Assembly: GCF_013386585.1 (NCBI RefSeq)
Contig: NZ_JACARO010000034.1
Span: 1-64,000 of the forward strand
Direction: 5' to 3'
DNA: 64,000 nt
Source of the DNA: Pseudomonas sp. P7548
GTDB taxonomy: Bacteria > Pseudomonadota > Gammaproteobacteria > Pseudomonadales > Pseudomonadaceae
Shown: piece after piece, positions 48,647-57,875 of the stretch
Layout of the letters: each line of letters opens with the position of its first letter
How positions within the stretch are numbered: the first letter of the stretch is position 1
Made by a program: the position numbers and the translations under genes
The notes under the pieces: model-generated
The model's input: only the letters and a program-made list of their open reading frames with translations
Told to the model about the DNA's origin: nothing
Database searches by the model: none

Positions 48647-49150
48647 TTATTGGTGGGGGGCGAGGATCAACCGCTCATCCTCTTTGAAAAAATGCTCATC
48701 GCAGTTATTGCCTGTGCCACTGCGATCAACCACCAGGAAGTCATCCCGCTTTTCGATCGTCAGCACCGGGTGGTGCCAGACGCCGCGATGGTAATTAATG
48801 CCCTGCCTGCCGTTGGTAACGAAGGCGCGGACCAAGCCTGATACAGGTTCATCGCCAAGTGGCGCGACCACGATCAGAAAGGGGTTGCCGAGCAGCGGAA
48901 TGAAAGCCTGGCTGCCCAGCGGGTGTCGTTCCAGCATGCACACGGTCAGCGGCATGTCCTGCGCGTCTGCGCGGAAGATGCTGATGATCGCGTTGTCCTC
49001 AGGCTTGGCGGTTTCCACCGTGGCCAGTTTATGGAAGCGCATGGTCGACCCGTTGTTGATCATGAAGTGATCGCTGCCATCGGTTTCGATAACGTCTCCG
49101 AAAGGGGCGAAGGCTTCTTTGGTCAGGGGTTCGATCACGAGTGTGCGCAT
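48647..49150 (-). CDS. allA: Ureidoglycolate lyase
   Basis: 167 residues from ATG 49150 (MRTLVIEPLTKEAFAPFGDV). The cupin-like AllA fold is recognised by RFHKLATVE, HPLGSQAFIPL and NYHRGVWHHPVL. It splits ureidoglycolate to glyoxylate and urea, the last step of the pathway in this window. An open frame continuing upstream of the ATG runs into the REP doublet at 49193 and is not coding. It sits between alc and puuD, all on the minus strand. Confidence 0.93.
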   Translation of the reverse strand: MRTLVIEPLTKEAFAPFGDVIETDGSDHFMINNGSTMRFHKLATVETAKPEDNAIISIFRADAQDMPLTVCMLERHPLGSQAFIPLLGNPFLIVVAPLGDEPVSGLVRAFVTNGRQGINYHRGVWHHPVLTIEKRDDFLVVDRSGTGNNCDEHFFKEDERLILAPHQ

Positions 49151-49192
49151 GGCTGTCTTCTTATCCGAATTTTGTGTTGTTTGATCTGACGC

Positions 49193-49260
49193 CTTCGCGA
49201 GCAAGCCCGCTCCCACAGGGGAATGCATTTCAAATGTGGGAGCGGGCTTGCTCGCGAATG
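49193..49260. repeat. REP doublet between alc and allA
   Basis: CTTCGCGAGCAAGCCCGCTCCCACAGG and AAATGTGGGAGCGGGCTTGCTCGCGAATG with about 14 bases between. Tightly spaced hairpin inside the urate operon. Confidence 0.9.
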
Positions 49261-49270
49261 GCATCACCGC

Positions 49271-50266
49271 TTACTTCGCTACCTTGCCCAAAACGCGCAG
49301 GCGGCTCACACCCCCATCCGGGAACACGTTCAGGCGGATGTGGGTGATGGGCCCCAGCGCCTTGATCTGCTCGACGAAGGTGTGTTCAGCGTGCATTTCC
49401 AGTTTCTGCGCCGGCAGCAGTTCGCGCCAGAACAGCGATTGGGTTTCGATCTGGCTGTCGGTGCCGCCCTTCACGAAGGCGCCCTGGATCGAGCAGGTGT
49501 CCGGGTAGTTGCCCTTGAAGTGCAGGGTGTCGACGATGATTTTCTCGATCTCACCCGGGTGGCCCAGGGCGACGATCACCCAGTCATTGCCCGGCGTGCG
49601 ACGACGTGCGGTTTCCCAGCCATCGCCCATGTTGATGCCACGGCCCGGGTTGAGGATGTTGCTCATGCGGCCGAAGTGTTCGTCGGAGCAGGCCAGGGCA
49701 CGGCCGCCGTTCAAGGCGGCGGCCAGGTCGACCTGTTCGTTGTCGCCCACCGAAGACCAATCGCGGAACGGCACGCCGTACACACGCAGACGGGCCACGC
49801 CGCCATCCGGGTAGATGTTGAAACGCAGGTGGCTGAACGCCTGGTCGTTGTTGATCTCGTGGAAGTGATGGCTGTTGCCTTGCAACTCGACGGCCGACAG
49901 TACTTCTACCCACTGGGTGTTTTCATCAGGGTCGCCCGAGGCAAGGAAGCAGGCTTCCAGGGAGGCCGACGGCGGGAAGTTGCCGGTGAAGAATGAAGTG
50001 TCGATGTCCACGCCTTTGATCGAGCCCGGTACGCCCAGGCGGATCACGGCGCTGTCGTAGCCTTCGAAGCGCTTGCGGCGCGATTCCCAGCCGTCCATCC
50101 ACTTGCCGTTGTCATCGAAAACGCCCTCCTTCCACACGGCCGGGGTCGGCTGGAACAGGCGGTTGGCGTCGGCGAACCAGTCATCGGTCACGGAGAGGAT
50201 CTTGGTGCCCAGGCGGGCGTCGGCCAGGTTGACGAACTTCTCGAAAGGTACGGGTTGCGCTTTCAT
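49271..50266 (-). CDS. alc: Allantoicase
   Basis: 331 residues from ATG 50266 ([20 protein letters not shown]). The two homologous allantoicase halves are visible as repeats: [21 protein letters not shown] with [19 protein letters not shown] in the first, [20 protein letters not shown] with [19 protein letters not shown] in the second. It hydrolyses allantoate to ureidoglycolate and urea in the cytoplasm. The open frame extends 98 codons further upstream across the uraD gap, but the ATG chosen gives the family N-terminus. Confidence 0.95.
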   Translation of the reverse strand: MKAQPVPFEKFVNLADARLGTKILSVTDDWFADANRLFQPTPAVWKEGVFDDNGKWMDGWESRRKRFEGYDSAVIRLGVPGSIKGVDIDTSFFTGNFPPSASLEACFLASGDPDENTQWVEVLSAVELQGNSHHFHEINNDQAFSHLRFNIYPDGGVARLRVYGVPFRDWSSVGDNEQVDLAAALNGGRALACSDEHFGRMSNILNPGRGINMGDGWETARRRTPGNDWVIVALGHPGEIEKIIVDTLHFKGNYPDTCSIQGAFVKGGTDSQIETQSLFWRELLPAQKLEMHAEHTFVEQIKALGPITHIRLNVFPDGGVSRLRVLGKVAK

Positions 50267-50346
50267 TCTTCTTGTCTGCCTTAAATAGAGTGGCTTGGGA
50301 TGCTCACCAGGCCCTGGGTGCTCATGAACACTCGGGCGAGGGTTGC

Positions 50347-50862
50347 TTAAAGAGTCAGTAAACGGAACAACGCGATCTTGTTGATCTCGGCCAGTGCGCA
50401 TTTGAACTCGGTGTCGACCGAGTGGTGGATGCGCGTTTCGAACGCGGCAAGGATCTGATGCCGGTTGCTGCCTTTTACCGCCATGATGAAGGGAAACTTG
50501 AACTTGGCCTTGTAGGCATCGTTCAGCTCGGTGAAGCGAGAAAACTCTTCGGCCGTGCATTGGTGAATCCCCGCGCCAGCCTGTTCATCGGTGCTGGCTT
50601 GGGTCAGTTGGCCCTGGACGGCGGCTTTGCCGGCCAGGTCCGGGTGAGCGTTGATCAGGGCCAGCTGACTGGTGTGATCGGCGCTCAACAGGATGTCGCT
50701 CATGCGTTGGTGCAGGGTTTCGATTTCGTCAATCGAAGGGTCCTGGCCCAGGTCGAAGGCCTTTTCGGCCACCCATGGCGAGTGTTCGTAGATGTCGGCG
50801 AAGGCCTGGACGAATGCGTCGCGGCTCAAGGTCGAGGGCTTCAGGGTGTGGAACGCAGTCAT
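50347..50862 (-). CDS. uraD: OHCU decarboxylase
   Basis: 171 residues. OHCU decarboxylase helical fold with [28 protein letters not shown] at the start, the catalytic His in [13 protein letters not shown] (~70), and the [18 protein letters not shown] block (~120). It decarboxylates 2-oxo-4-hydroxy-4-carboxy-5-ureidoimidazoline to S-allantoin, making the step stereospecific. Its start overlaps the puuE stop as ATGA, so both are coupled. UraD and UraH act in sequence though uraH is on the other strand. Confidence 0.95.
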   Translation of the reverse strand: MTAFHTLKPSTLSRDAFVQAFADIYEHSPWVAEKAFDLGQDPSIDEIETLHQRMSDILLSADHTSQLALINAHPDLAGKAAVQGQLTQASTDEQAGAGIHQCTAEEFSRFTELNDAYKAKFKFPFIMAVKGSNRHQILAAFETRIHHSVDTEFKCALAEINKIALFRLLTL

Positions 50863-51785
50863 TTCGCCGCTCCCGTGTGGGGGTGGGTTTGGTGCCAGTG
50901 ACGGGCAATGTCCACTCGGCGAGTGAACCAGACCTGCTCGTGACCTTTGACGTATTCAATAAAGCGCTTCAGCGACGCCAGGCGCGCAGGGCGGCCAATC
51001 AGGCGGCAATGCAGGCCGATGGAGAGCATCTTCGGTGCCTCGGCGCCTTCAGCGTAGAGCACGTCGAACGCGTCCTTGAGGTACTCGAAGAAGTCGTCGC
51101 CCTTGTTGAAGCCCTGCACTTGGGTGAAGCGCATGTCGTTGGTGTCCAGGGTGTAAGGGATCACCAAGTGCGGCTTGCCAGTGGGGGTGTTGGGCTCCCA
51201 GTAGGGCAGGTCGTCGTCGTAGGTGTCGCAATCGTAGAGGAAGCCGCCTTCCTCCATCACCAGCCGGCGCGTGTTGGGGCCGGTGCGCCCGGTGTACCAG
51301 CCCAGTGGGCGTTCGCCGGTCAGTTCGGTGAGGATGCGGATGGCTTCGAGCATGTGCTCGCGCTCCTGGGCCTCGTCCATGTACTGGTAGTCGATCCAGC
51401 GATAGCCGTGGCTGCAGATCTCGTGGCCGGCCTCGACCATCGCGCGGATCACGTCCGGGTGGCGCTGGGCGGCCATGGCCACGGCGAAGATGGTCAGCGG
51501 AATGTCGAACTCTTTAAACAGCTTGAGGATGCGCCACACACCGGCACGGCTGCCGTATTCGTACAGCGACTCCATGCTCATGTTGCGCGCGCCTTGCAGC
51601 GGCTGGGCCGAGACCATTTCCGACAGGAAGGCTTCGGACTCTTTGTCACCGTGCAAAATGTTGCGTTCGCCGCCTTCTTCATAATTGAGTACGAAAGACA
51701 GCGCAATGCGTGCCTTGCCCGGCCAGTGGGGGTGAGGAGGGTTACTGCCGTAACCGATCAGGTCGCGTGGGTAGTCAGCGCTCAC
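50859..51785 (-). CDS. puuE: Allantoinase PuuE (polysaccharide-deacetylase fold)
   Basis: 308 residues from a GTG start at 51785 with GGAAG upstream. NodB-like fold: FVLNYEEGGERNILHGD, then ICSHGYRWIDYQYM (metal/substrate region, ~120) and GWYTGRTGPNTRRLV (~155). PuuE is the metal-independent allantoinase of pseudomonads and opens allantoin to allantoate. It is first in the minus-strand urate operon (puuE-uraD-alc-allA-puuD-permease). Upstream is an exact TTGTATACAA palindrome 82 bases before the start, a likely control site. Confidence 0.95.
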   Translation of the reverse strand: MSADYPRDLIGYGSNPPHPHWPGKARIALSFVLNYEEGGERNILHGDKESEAFLSEMVSAQPLQGARNMSMESLYEYGSRAGVWRILKLFKEFDIPLTIFAVAMAAQRHPDVIRAMVEAGHEICSHGYRWIDYQYMDEAQEREHMLEAIRILTELTGERPLGWYTGRTGPNTRRLVMEEGGFLYDCDTYDDDLPYWEPNTPTGKPHLVIPYTLDTNDMRFTQVQGFNKGDDFFEYLKDAFDVLYAEGAEAPKMLSIGLHCRLIGRPARLASLKRFIEYVKGHEQVWFTRRVDIARHWHQTHPHTGAAK

Positions 51786-51866
51786 TGCAGTCTTCCTTCT
51801 TGTTCGTGATCATTCATGTGGCGGCCGGGCAGTGAAATGACTGGGTGGCGTCACAGCGATGAGTGA

Positions 51867-51876
51867 TTGTATACAA
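51867..51876. promoter_or_regulatory. Palindromic operator candidate upstream of puuE
   Basis: TTGTATACAA, a perfect 10-bp palindrome, with an embedded minus-strand TACAAT that could serve as a -10. The same decamer recurs upstream of the AzgA-type purine permease. The TTGT-N2-ACAA layout resembles sites of GntR/FadR-type regulators. Confidence 0.65.
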
Positions 51877-52000
51877 CTTATTGCCAACTTTGTAAGCCTG
51901 CATTTCTGCATTTTTTCTGTCACACCCCACTCAAAGGTACTGCAAGAAACTTGCCTGCCTGGTCAGCTAAACCACAAAATCTTTCTACACAACACCGATT

Positions 52001-52027
52001 TGTAAGAGCCGGCTTGCCGGCGATCGC
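52001..52027. repeat. Single REP unit
   Basis: TGTAAGAGCCGGCTTGCCGGCGATCGC, one arm only, within the puuE-uraH gap. Confidence 0.75.
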
Positions 52028-52104
52028 CTCCCAAGGGACTATCAGGCACACCACCCCCGTCGGCAACCCGGTTCGAATGGCGATCCGGTAATTTGTTGAA
52101 TTTA

Positions 52105-52114
52105 TTGTGTACAA
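52105..52114. promoter_or_regulatory. Variant palindrome upstream of uraH
   Basis: TTGTGTACAA, one mismatch from TTGTATACAA, followed by a T-run and lying 101 bases before uraH. The embedded TACAAT could be the -10. Likely the uraH-side operator of the same regulator. Confidence 0.55.
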
Positions 52115-52214
52115 TTTTTTTAAAAAGTGTCTTAATCAGTCATCGCCGGCTTTTTTGATGCCCCGGAAAAGTGCGGACCTTTCTTCTACTGGCTTAAGGA
52201 GGCGCGTAGACGCC

Positions 52215-52568
52215 ATGGGACGTTTGACCACACACGTTTTAGACGCCGCACACGGCTGCCCCGGCAGCGCAATCCAGGTCGAGCTGTACCGCGTCGAAGG
52301 CGCGCAGCTGGAACTGGTTGCCACGGCCCTGACCAACAGCGATGGCCGGTGCGACGCCCCCTTGCTGCAAGGTGACGACTACCGCAGCGGTGTCTACCAG
52401 CTGCAGTTCGGCGCCGGCGATTACTACCGCGCCCGCGGCGTGCAATTGCCTGAACCGGCTTTCCTGGATGTGGTGGTGCTGCGCTTCGGCATCAACGCCG
52501 AACAGGATCACTACCATGTCCCGCTACTGATTTCGCCCTACAGCTACTCCACGTATCGCGGTAGCTAG
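52215..52568 (+). CDS. uraH: 5-hydroxyisourate hydrolase (transthyretin-like)
   Basis: 117 residues from ATG 52215 (MGRLTTHVLDAAHGCPG), ending in the family tetrapeptide YRGS. Catalytic His in TTHVLD and the C-terminal HYHVPLLISPYSYSTYRGS are intact. It hydrolyses 5-hydroxyisourate from PuuD to OHCU for UraD. A longer frame from 52107 begins inside the operator region and is rejected; GGAGG just ahead of the chosen ATG supports it. It is followed by a clean terminator, so it is a one-gene unit. Confidence 0.95.
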   Translation: MGRLTTHVLDAAHGCPGSAIQVELYRVEGAQLELVATALTNSDGRCDAPLLQGDDYRSGVYQLQFGAGDYYRARGVQLPEPAFLDVVVLRFGINAEQDHYHVPLLISPYSYSTYRGS

Positions 52569-52610
52569 CGTCACCTCGCTTCACACCCCCAAAGCTCTTC
52601 GTTGGATTTT

Positions 52611-52637
52611 CGCCCGCCCACACTGCGGGCTTTTTTT
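52611..52637 (+). terminator. Rho-independent terminator of uraH
   Basis: Stem GCCCGC (52612-52617) / GCGGGC (52625-52630), seven-base loop, then seven T. It starts 43 bases after the uraH stop. Confidence 0.88.
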
Positions 52638-52712
52638 CGTCTGCCAATTATGTAACGCACCGGCACAGGAGAGAGTGCCTAGGCTCGGCTGTTTCAGCCT
52701 TGAAGAGCCGTC

Positions 52713-55700
52713 ATGAGTCCAGACACGCCCGATCCTATCTCGCCCGCCTTCGATTTCGACGATCCCGCCGTGACCCGGGAGCAGCGCCTGGCGGCGATTC
52801 GCGCACTGCTGACACAGCGGGTCAATCGTGCGCGCGAACCCAGCCGTACGATCAACCAGATCCATGCCGCCCACGCGCGCTGCATGCACCACGCGAAAGA
52901 GCTGGGGCACCTGGCGGGGCGGGCGCCGCGCATTTTGTCCATCATCCGCCATGCCTTGCGCGAAGCGTTCGCCCTGGACCCGGACACCCTGCTCTTCAGC
53001 GAACCGCCACCGCCCCAGTCGCCCCTTCACGTCAACAGCTTGACCGATCGGGCGCTGGCCTTGTTCAGCGACCCCGGTGTGCCGATCAACCTGCACCATT
53101 TCACTGCCTTGAGCGTGCAAGGCCAGCCTACGTGCGCGCTGGCGTTCAATGCCTGGCAGGCGCTGGAGCGTGTCCGACAGTTGCGGCTGTTGGACCGTAT
53201 CAATAGCGCCACGGCGGACTACTGGCAGCAACTGGCCCAAGGCACCTGGCTTTCGCGTCGCGAACGCTGGGTCGAATTGCGCAAGGCGTTGTTTGCCGAC
53301 CAGGCTTTCCTCGCGCATCAGCTGTTCCACCTGTCGGATAACGGTTACGCCATGCTCGGGCAACTGATCGACGCCCCCGACGCAGAGACGCGCCAGCGGG
53401 CCGGAGGGGCCTGGGCGACGGTCCAAGTGGCAACAGTCTCATGGCCCCATGCCGAGCACGGGGTGCTGGCGCTTCCGGGTGCCTTGCACATCAGTCGGGC
53501 AGGGGCCGTTGATGGGTTGCAGGTCATCTACCTGCCAGGGTTATCGCGCGGGTTTCATGAGTTCAGTTCCGGGGCCCAGATGCAGGCGCAGTTGCCCGAT
53601 CTCGTGCATCGATCGTTGTTGGGGCAATGGTGGCACTACCTGCCACTGCATCGTCAGGTGCAGGCGCCGATGCCGGTCGGGAGTGCACTCACGCAAGACG
53701 CGTTGGCCCACAGTGCGCAGGCCTTGCTGGAGGGCCAATGGAACAATGAATGGGGCTGCGTGCTGTCCCTTCATTACGCTGCGCCGACAGCGCCTGACGA
53801 TCCGTTGCCGAGTCGATGGCTCGCGCGCCTGCTGCGGACGGTTGAGCAGGGCCGCACGCGCCTGGGCAACGGCCTGCCATTTGAGACGGTCCTGGACACC
53901 TTGCTGGAGTGGGATCGCCAGCGTCGCCAGGCAGACATCGTGTTCTCCCGAGTGTCGGGCGACCTTTCGCGCGGTGCCTGTGAGCGTCAGGTGCAGCGTT
54001 ACGAAAGTGGCATGGAGGCCTTGCTGCAGACGCCCGGTGACGATACGGCCTACCAGGCCTTTGCACGCCGCGAAGCCCAGCGCCAAGCCCAGGCGCAGAT
54101 CATCGGGCATTCGACCCAGGCTGAGGAGGGGCGTCTGTTCGAGACAGGGTTCTGGCTGGAACGGCTTGATGACACCCACAAGCGCGCCACGCGGGTATTG
54201 AATGCCCGGCGCCTGGCGTTGCGGCTGGACGCCCAGCTTGATCACAGCTTTGGAATCATCAAGCAGACCCACCTGGACCGGTTGCTGGAAGTCCTCAGCA
54301 AGCCTCTGGCCAGCCAGCGCCTGGGCAGTGACACCTGTGTGCTGCGTATCGCGATGGGCAGCCACCGTTTGCAGGGGGCTTTCGTGGTGACCACCGCCCG
54401 CGCAGTGATCGAACCGACCTGGGTGCAACCGGTGATCCTGGTGGTGGCGGGCGGCTTCGGCGGGACTGCGGTGTTCGATCACTTGGAGGCCTTGTCCCAA
54501 GCGCTTCGGGCCAGCTTTGCCAGCCGTGACGGCTCGGTGTTGTGGCGGTGCATCGCTCGGGATGAGCGCGCCGCTGCACGTTTGGCCTTCTCCCGACCGA
54601 CCGTGCCGGACTATCGAATCACTGAAAATGACGTACTTCACGAAGACTTCAAGGCAACGGTTGAACACTATGCGCGGTTGCGCAAACAGCTGGAGGCGGA
54701 CAGGCGAGTGTTCAGTGAGGTCAGTGACCCGGCCCAGGGCCTGCAATGGCTGGCGATGGAACTGCGCGAGCACCTGCAGGTGCCGGGCAATGATGCGCGG
54801 ACCCTGGCCCTGGCCAACGTCGACTTTGTTCGTTTTGCCGCCGAGCAGGCGAAAAGCCGACCGGCCTGGCTGGCCACGGCCACCACCGCCCAGCGTCAGG
54901 TCTATGGACGTTTGCAGCGGCGCTACCTGTCCAGTGCCCTGGCGCTTGAGGATCGGCTGTGGCAGGTCCTGCCGCCGTTGCACACCTTTGCACGCGAGCG
55001 GCTGGTAGCCCAACTGACCCAGGATGGTTTTTACCCGGAGCTGGACGTGGACCAGCCGCTGCTGGAGATGCCGGATGATGTCAGTGCCCAGTTCTGCGGT
55101 TGGTCGAGCCAGTGCGTGCCCGGCGAGCGCCAGGTCAAAAAGGTCGCCAGCGCACAGCGCACGCCGTTCAGCCTGCTGGACCTGGCATTGCACAATCTGG
55201 ACGCCCAGGCGCCGTGGACCGAATGGCGACTCAATCGCGCGCGTTATCTGCAACCTGCGTGGAAACAGCGCCTGACCCCGCGCTACCTGATCAAGACCCT
55301 GTCGGCACTGGACCTCGGTGGCCAATACCAGCGCTTGATCCAGCGCGTATTTGCGCCGGGCCCGCGCGCGCTCCCACCAGGGCTCATCGATCGCACCACC
55401 TTGCAGCTGGCGCAGATGCAGGTGTATTCGGCGTTGCGCCAGGGGCTTTCGGCAGCCGGTAAAAGCCTGTTCGACACGGCCATGACCACCAGGGGTGCGG
55501 ATCACGTCAGCCTTGGTTTCTTGCGCTTGCGCGGCCATACGCTCGCCCATGACCGACATATTGCCGGCGTGCTGGTCATCACCGATACCCTGTCCCAGCG
55601 TTGCCTGGTGTATTGGCCGGGTGCCATGGGCTACCCGGTGCTCGCCGAATACAGCAGCCAGGCCGAGGCCCTGGCGCATTTGAATCGAGCAGGTGCCAAC

Positions 55701-57875
55701 GCAGACTGTATCAAGGCGTTGGCGCAACGGGTCGCACCTGGCTGGGAAGAGGACGCCTTGGCCACTTATCCCGGGCAACCGGTACCCTTGCGAACGCCCC
55801 TGGTACTGTTGATTGCCGTCGGGTCCAGGCCTGTTCATGGCTATGGGATTCTCAGGGTGTACGAAGCGATCCGACGACTGGTGCGCAGCTTTCAGATCAG
55901 GCACAAACTGCCGGTTGCCACGCTGTCCGCCATCGAGGCGCAAATCCAGGAGCAGATCGATGCGCAGCCGGGCGCCTGGTTGGCGATCGTGCCCACCTCC
56001 CAGCGCGACGCCCTGGCCCTGTTCGCCCACGCGCGCAGGCTTGAGCTTCAGCAGCAGGCCCACGCCAGTGCCAACACCCGTGCGACGCTGGCGCGCTACC
56101 GCGAGCTGCGTCTGGGCGAACAGGCGGACGCCACGGTGCGTGGTCTTTTGTCCTTCATTCCGGTGATCGGTACGGTTGTCAGCCTGTATGAACTGTTGCT
56201 GGCTGCCGGGCGCTATCACCTCAGCGGCACGCCCGAGGATGCGGTGGACGTGGCGTTTCTGACGCTGATGGCGTTTATCGATGTGCTGACGGCATTTGCC
56301 CCCGGCACCCGACCAGGCGGCAGCACCGGACTGCGCAGAGGGCTGCGCCAGCTCCATCGCCGGGGGCGCGGGTTGACTCGGCTGCCGCCAGCCCCGCGCC
56401 CCGTCACGTTGCTGGAGCGCTTCAGGAAACCCTTCTCCAGCGACGGCGCCGTGCCCCTGAGTGGGCCGGGCAACAAGGGCGTATACGTTAAAAACGGCGA
56501 GCTGTTCATGGCCGATGGCGAACACCATTACCCGATCTATCGGCGCGGGGATGAGCAAGCATGGCGGGTGAAAAGCCCGGGCGGCGAAGCGGAGGGGGAG
56601 CTGATGCTGCAGATCCGCGAGGATCGCGACTGGGCGCTGGGCGCGGATGCGCCACCGCCATCCCCACAACCCGGCCCGAGTTCAGCGGTATGGCGGCCTT
56701 TTGCAGCGTCGCACACCACAGAGTGGGTGCCGCCGTCATTGGGGGCGCTAGAGCAACGCCTGTCCCAGGTGACCATGGCGCCCAAGACCTTTGAAGCCTG
56801 GGCGATCAATACGCCCATGACCTTGACCAACGCTGTCCCTGAACTCGGGATCTTCGACGTGTCCGTGCCGCCCTCGGCGCAGCGTTACAGGGTGCTTCAG
56901 TATGACGCTCGCCACTACCGACTGCTGCCTGACGGTTCCCAGGTGTCGCCACGTAAAGTGGTGTTCATCATTCGTGATCGTCCGCTGGAACATGCGGCCT
57001 CGTTGGACATTGCCTATTGGCTGGAGGCCGGGACCTTTGATCAACCGATACCGGCCACCTTGGGGGCGGACGGTCGCTGGACGTTCCATCGCCCGTTGTT
57101 CAGCGAGTCGTTACGGGTGTCGCTGGCGCGGGGCTTTCCGGGCATGACCGCCAACAGTCGCACGTTCCTGATCGACCGCCTGCTGGAGTTGTCTGACCCC
57201 AGCAGGCGCCTGACCGCTACCCATCTGCTGCGCCTGAAGGCGACCCTGGAGCGGTGGGGGGTGCCCAGCACTGCCGGGCAAACCGATGATCTGCTCAAGT
57301 TGTTGCGGCCCCTGCACAGTGCCAGCAGTACCAGTGTCTATATTGGCCGCGAATCGACCACACCGGGGTTTGACCGGTTGGACTTCATTCTGCGGCAACC
57401 GCCGCCACTTGATCTGCGAGCGCCCACCCAGCACAACCTGCTCGAGCGGTCCCATATGATGCAGCATGCCGTCAGGGATATCCTCGAACAACAGGGGTTC
57501 AGCGTACTTAGCGTCGAAAAGAAAGCCGGCTCTGGCGCGACCGTGGATTTCAGCTGTACCCATCCACAGTCCAACAACCTGTATTTCGTGCTCACACGCT
57601 GGGCCAATACCGCCAGCTTCAAGTTGTATGCGGCGCGTGCCATGCAACTGACTGACGAGTGGTTCAACTACCGCGCCGCCACAGCGAGCTTTGCCACGGC
57701 GTTCGCGCCCATCAAGCAAGCGATGGACGAAGGGCGCCTGGTGAGGATCATCGCAGGCATCCAATGGACACCCACGACAGCCCCGACGGTGTTCTTCGTG
57801 CGGTTCGGCAGCCTCAGGCCCGCGCCAAGGCCGCACCGCCGGCGCCAGCAAACAAGGCCGCGCTCACGCGATTGA
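52713..57875 (+). CDS. Very large toxin-like protein (possible DUF6543 / dermonecrotic-toxin group)
   Basis: 1,720 residues. The N-terminal about 1,100 residues are helical, Arg/Gln/Leu-rich and have the feel of Pseudomonas proteins labelled DUF6543 or dermonecrotic toxin domain; I cannot verify that. A hydrophobic stretch at ~1143-1200 (GLLSFIPVIGTVVSLYELLL, later VAFLTLMAFIDVLTAF) could insert into a membrane. A beta motif GVYVKNGELFMADGEHHYPI follows at ~1255. The C-terminal domain (~1575-1700: HMMQHAVRDILEQQGFSVLS, EKKAGSGATVDFSC) may be the effector part, somewhat nuclease-like. No signal peptide is seen. The last about 20 residues, Arg-rich, overlap the convergent lysE gene. A host- or competitor-directed toxin is an inference; no immunity gene adjoins it. 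Confidence 0.6.
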   Translation: MSPDTPDPISPAFDFDDPAVTREQRLAAIRALLTQRVNRAREPSRTINQIHAAHARCMHHAKELGHLAGRAPRILSIIRHALREAFALDPDTLLFSEPPPPQSPLHVNSLTDRALALFSDPGVPINLHHFTALSVQGQPTCALAFNAWQALERVRQLRLLDRINSATADYWQQLAQGTWLSRRERWVELRKALFADQAFLAHQLFHLSDNGYAMLGQLIDAPDAETRQRAGGAWATVQVATVSWPHAEHGVLALPGALHISRAGAVDGLQVIYLPGLSRGFHEFSSGAQMQAQLPDLVHRSLLGQWWHYLPLHRQVQAPMPVGSALTQDALAHSAQALLEGQWNNEWGCVLSLHYAAPTAPDDPLPSRWLARLLRTVEQGRTRLGNGLPFETVLDTLLEWDRQRRQADIVFSRVSGDLSRGACERQVQRYESGMEALLQTPGDDTAYQAFARREAQRQAQAQIIGHSTQAEEGRLFETGFWLERLDDTHKRATRVLNARRLALRLDAQLDHSFGIIKQTHLDRLLEVLSKPLASQRLGSDTCVLRIAMGSHRLQGAFVVTTARAVIEPTWVQPVILVVAGGFGGTAVFDHLEALSQALRASFASRDGSVLWRCIARDERAAARLAFSRPTVPDYRITENDVLHEDFKATVEHYARLRKQLEADRRVFSEVSDPAQGLQWLAMELREHLQVPGNDARTLALANVDFVRFAAEQAKSRPAWLATATTAQRQVYGRLQRRYLSSALALEDRLWQVLPPLHTFARERLVAQLTQDGFYPELDVDQPLLEMPDDVSAQFCGWSSQCVPGERQVKKVASAQRTPFSLLDLALHNLDAQAPWTEWRLNRARYLQPAWKQRLTPRYLIKTLSALDLGGQYQRLIQRVFAPGPRALPPGLIDRTTLQLAQMQVYSALRQGLSAAGKSLFDTAMTTRGADHVSLGFLRLRGHTLAHDRHIAGVLVITDTLSQRCLVYWPGAMGYPVLAEYSSQAEALAHLNRAGANADCIKALAQRVAPGWEEDALATYPGQPVPLRTPLVLLIAVGSRPVHGYGILRVYEAIRRLVRSFQIRHKLPVATLSAIEAQIQEQIDAQPGAWLAIVPTSQRDALALFAHARRLELQQQAHASANTRATLARYRELRLGEQADATVRGLLSFIPVIGTVVSLYELLLAAGRYHLSGTPEDAVDVAFLTLMAFIDVLTAFAPGTRPGGSTGLRRGLRQLHRRGRGLTRLPPAPRPVTLLERFRKPFSSDGAVPLSGPGNKGVYVKNGELFMADGEHHYPIYRRGDEQAWRVKSPGGEAEGELMLQIREDRDWALGADAPPPSPQPGPSSAVWRPFAASHTTEWVPPSLGALEQRLSQVTMAPKTFEAWAINTPMTLTNAVPELGIFDVSVPPSAQRYRVLQYDARHYRLLPDGSQVSPRKVVFIIRDRPLEHAASLDIAYWLEAGTFDQPIPATLGADGRWTFHRPLFSESLRVSLARGFPGMTANSRTFLIDRLLELSDPSRRLTATHLLRLKATLERWGVPSTAGQTDDLLKLLRPLHSASSTSVYIGRESTTPGFDRLDFILRQPPPLDLRAPTQHNLLERSHMMQHAVRDILEQQGFSVLSVEKKAGSGATVDFSCTHPQSNNLYFVLTRWANTASFKLYAARAMQLTDEWFNYRAATASFATAFAPIKQAMDEGRLVRIIAGIQWTPTTAPTVFFVRFGSLRPAPRPHRRRQQTRPRSRD

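Larger units (their letters stand above)
51786..52214. other. puuE-uraH divergent regulatory region
   Basis: 429 bases without a gene. It contains an exact palindrome TTGTATACAA (51867-51876), a variant TTGTGTACAA (52105-52114), a single REP unit (52001-52027) and AT-rich stretches flanking both palindromes. The two sites lie near the puuE and uraH ends respectively, one per divergent promoter. Confidence 0.75.

Noticed and set aside
53541..56669. 1,042-codon minus-strand frame opposite the toxin-like gene
   Set aside because: Composition is of the reversed-shadow kind. The plus-strand frame is longer, has a start context and ends in a domain-like region, so plus is taken as real.
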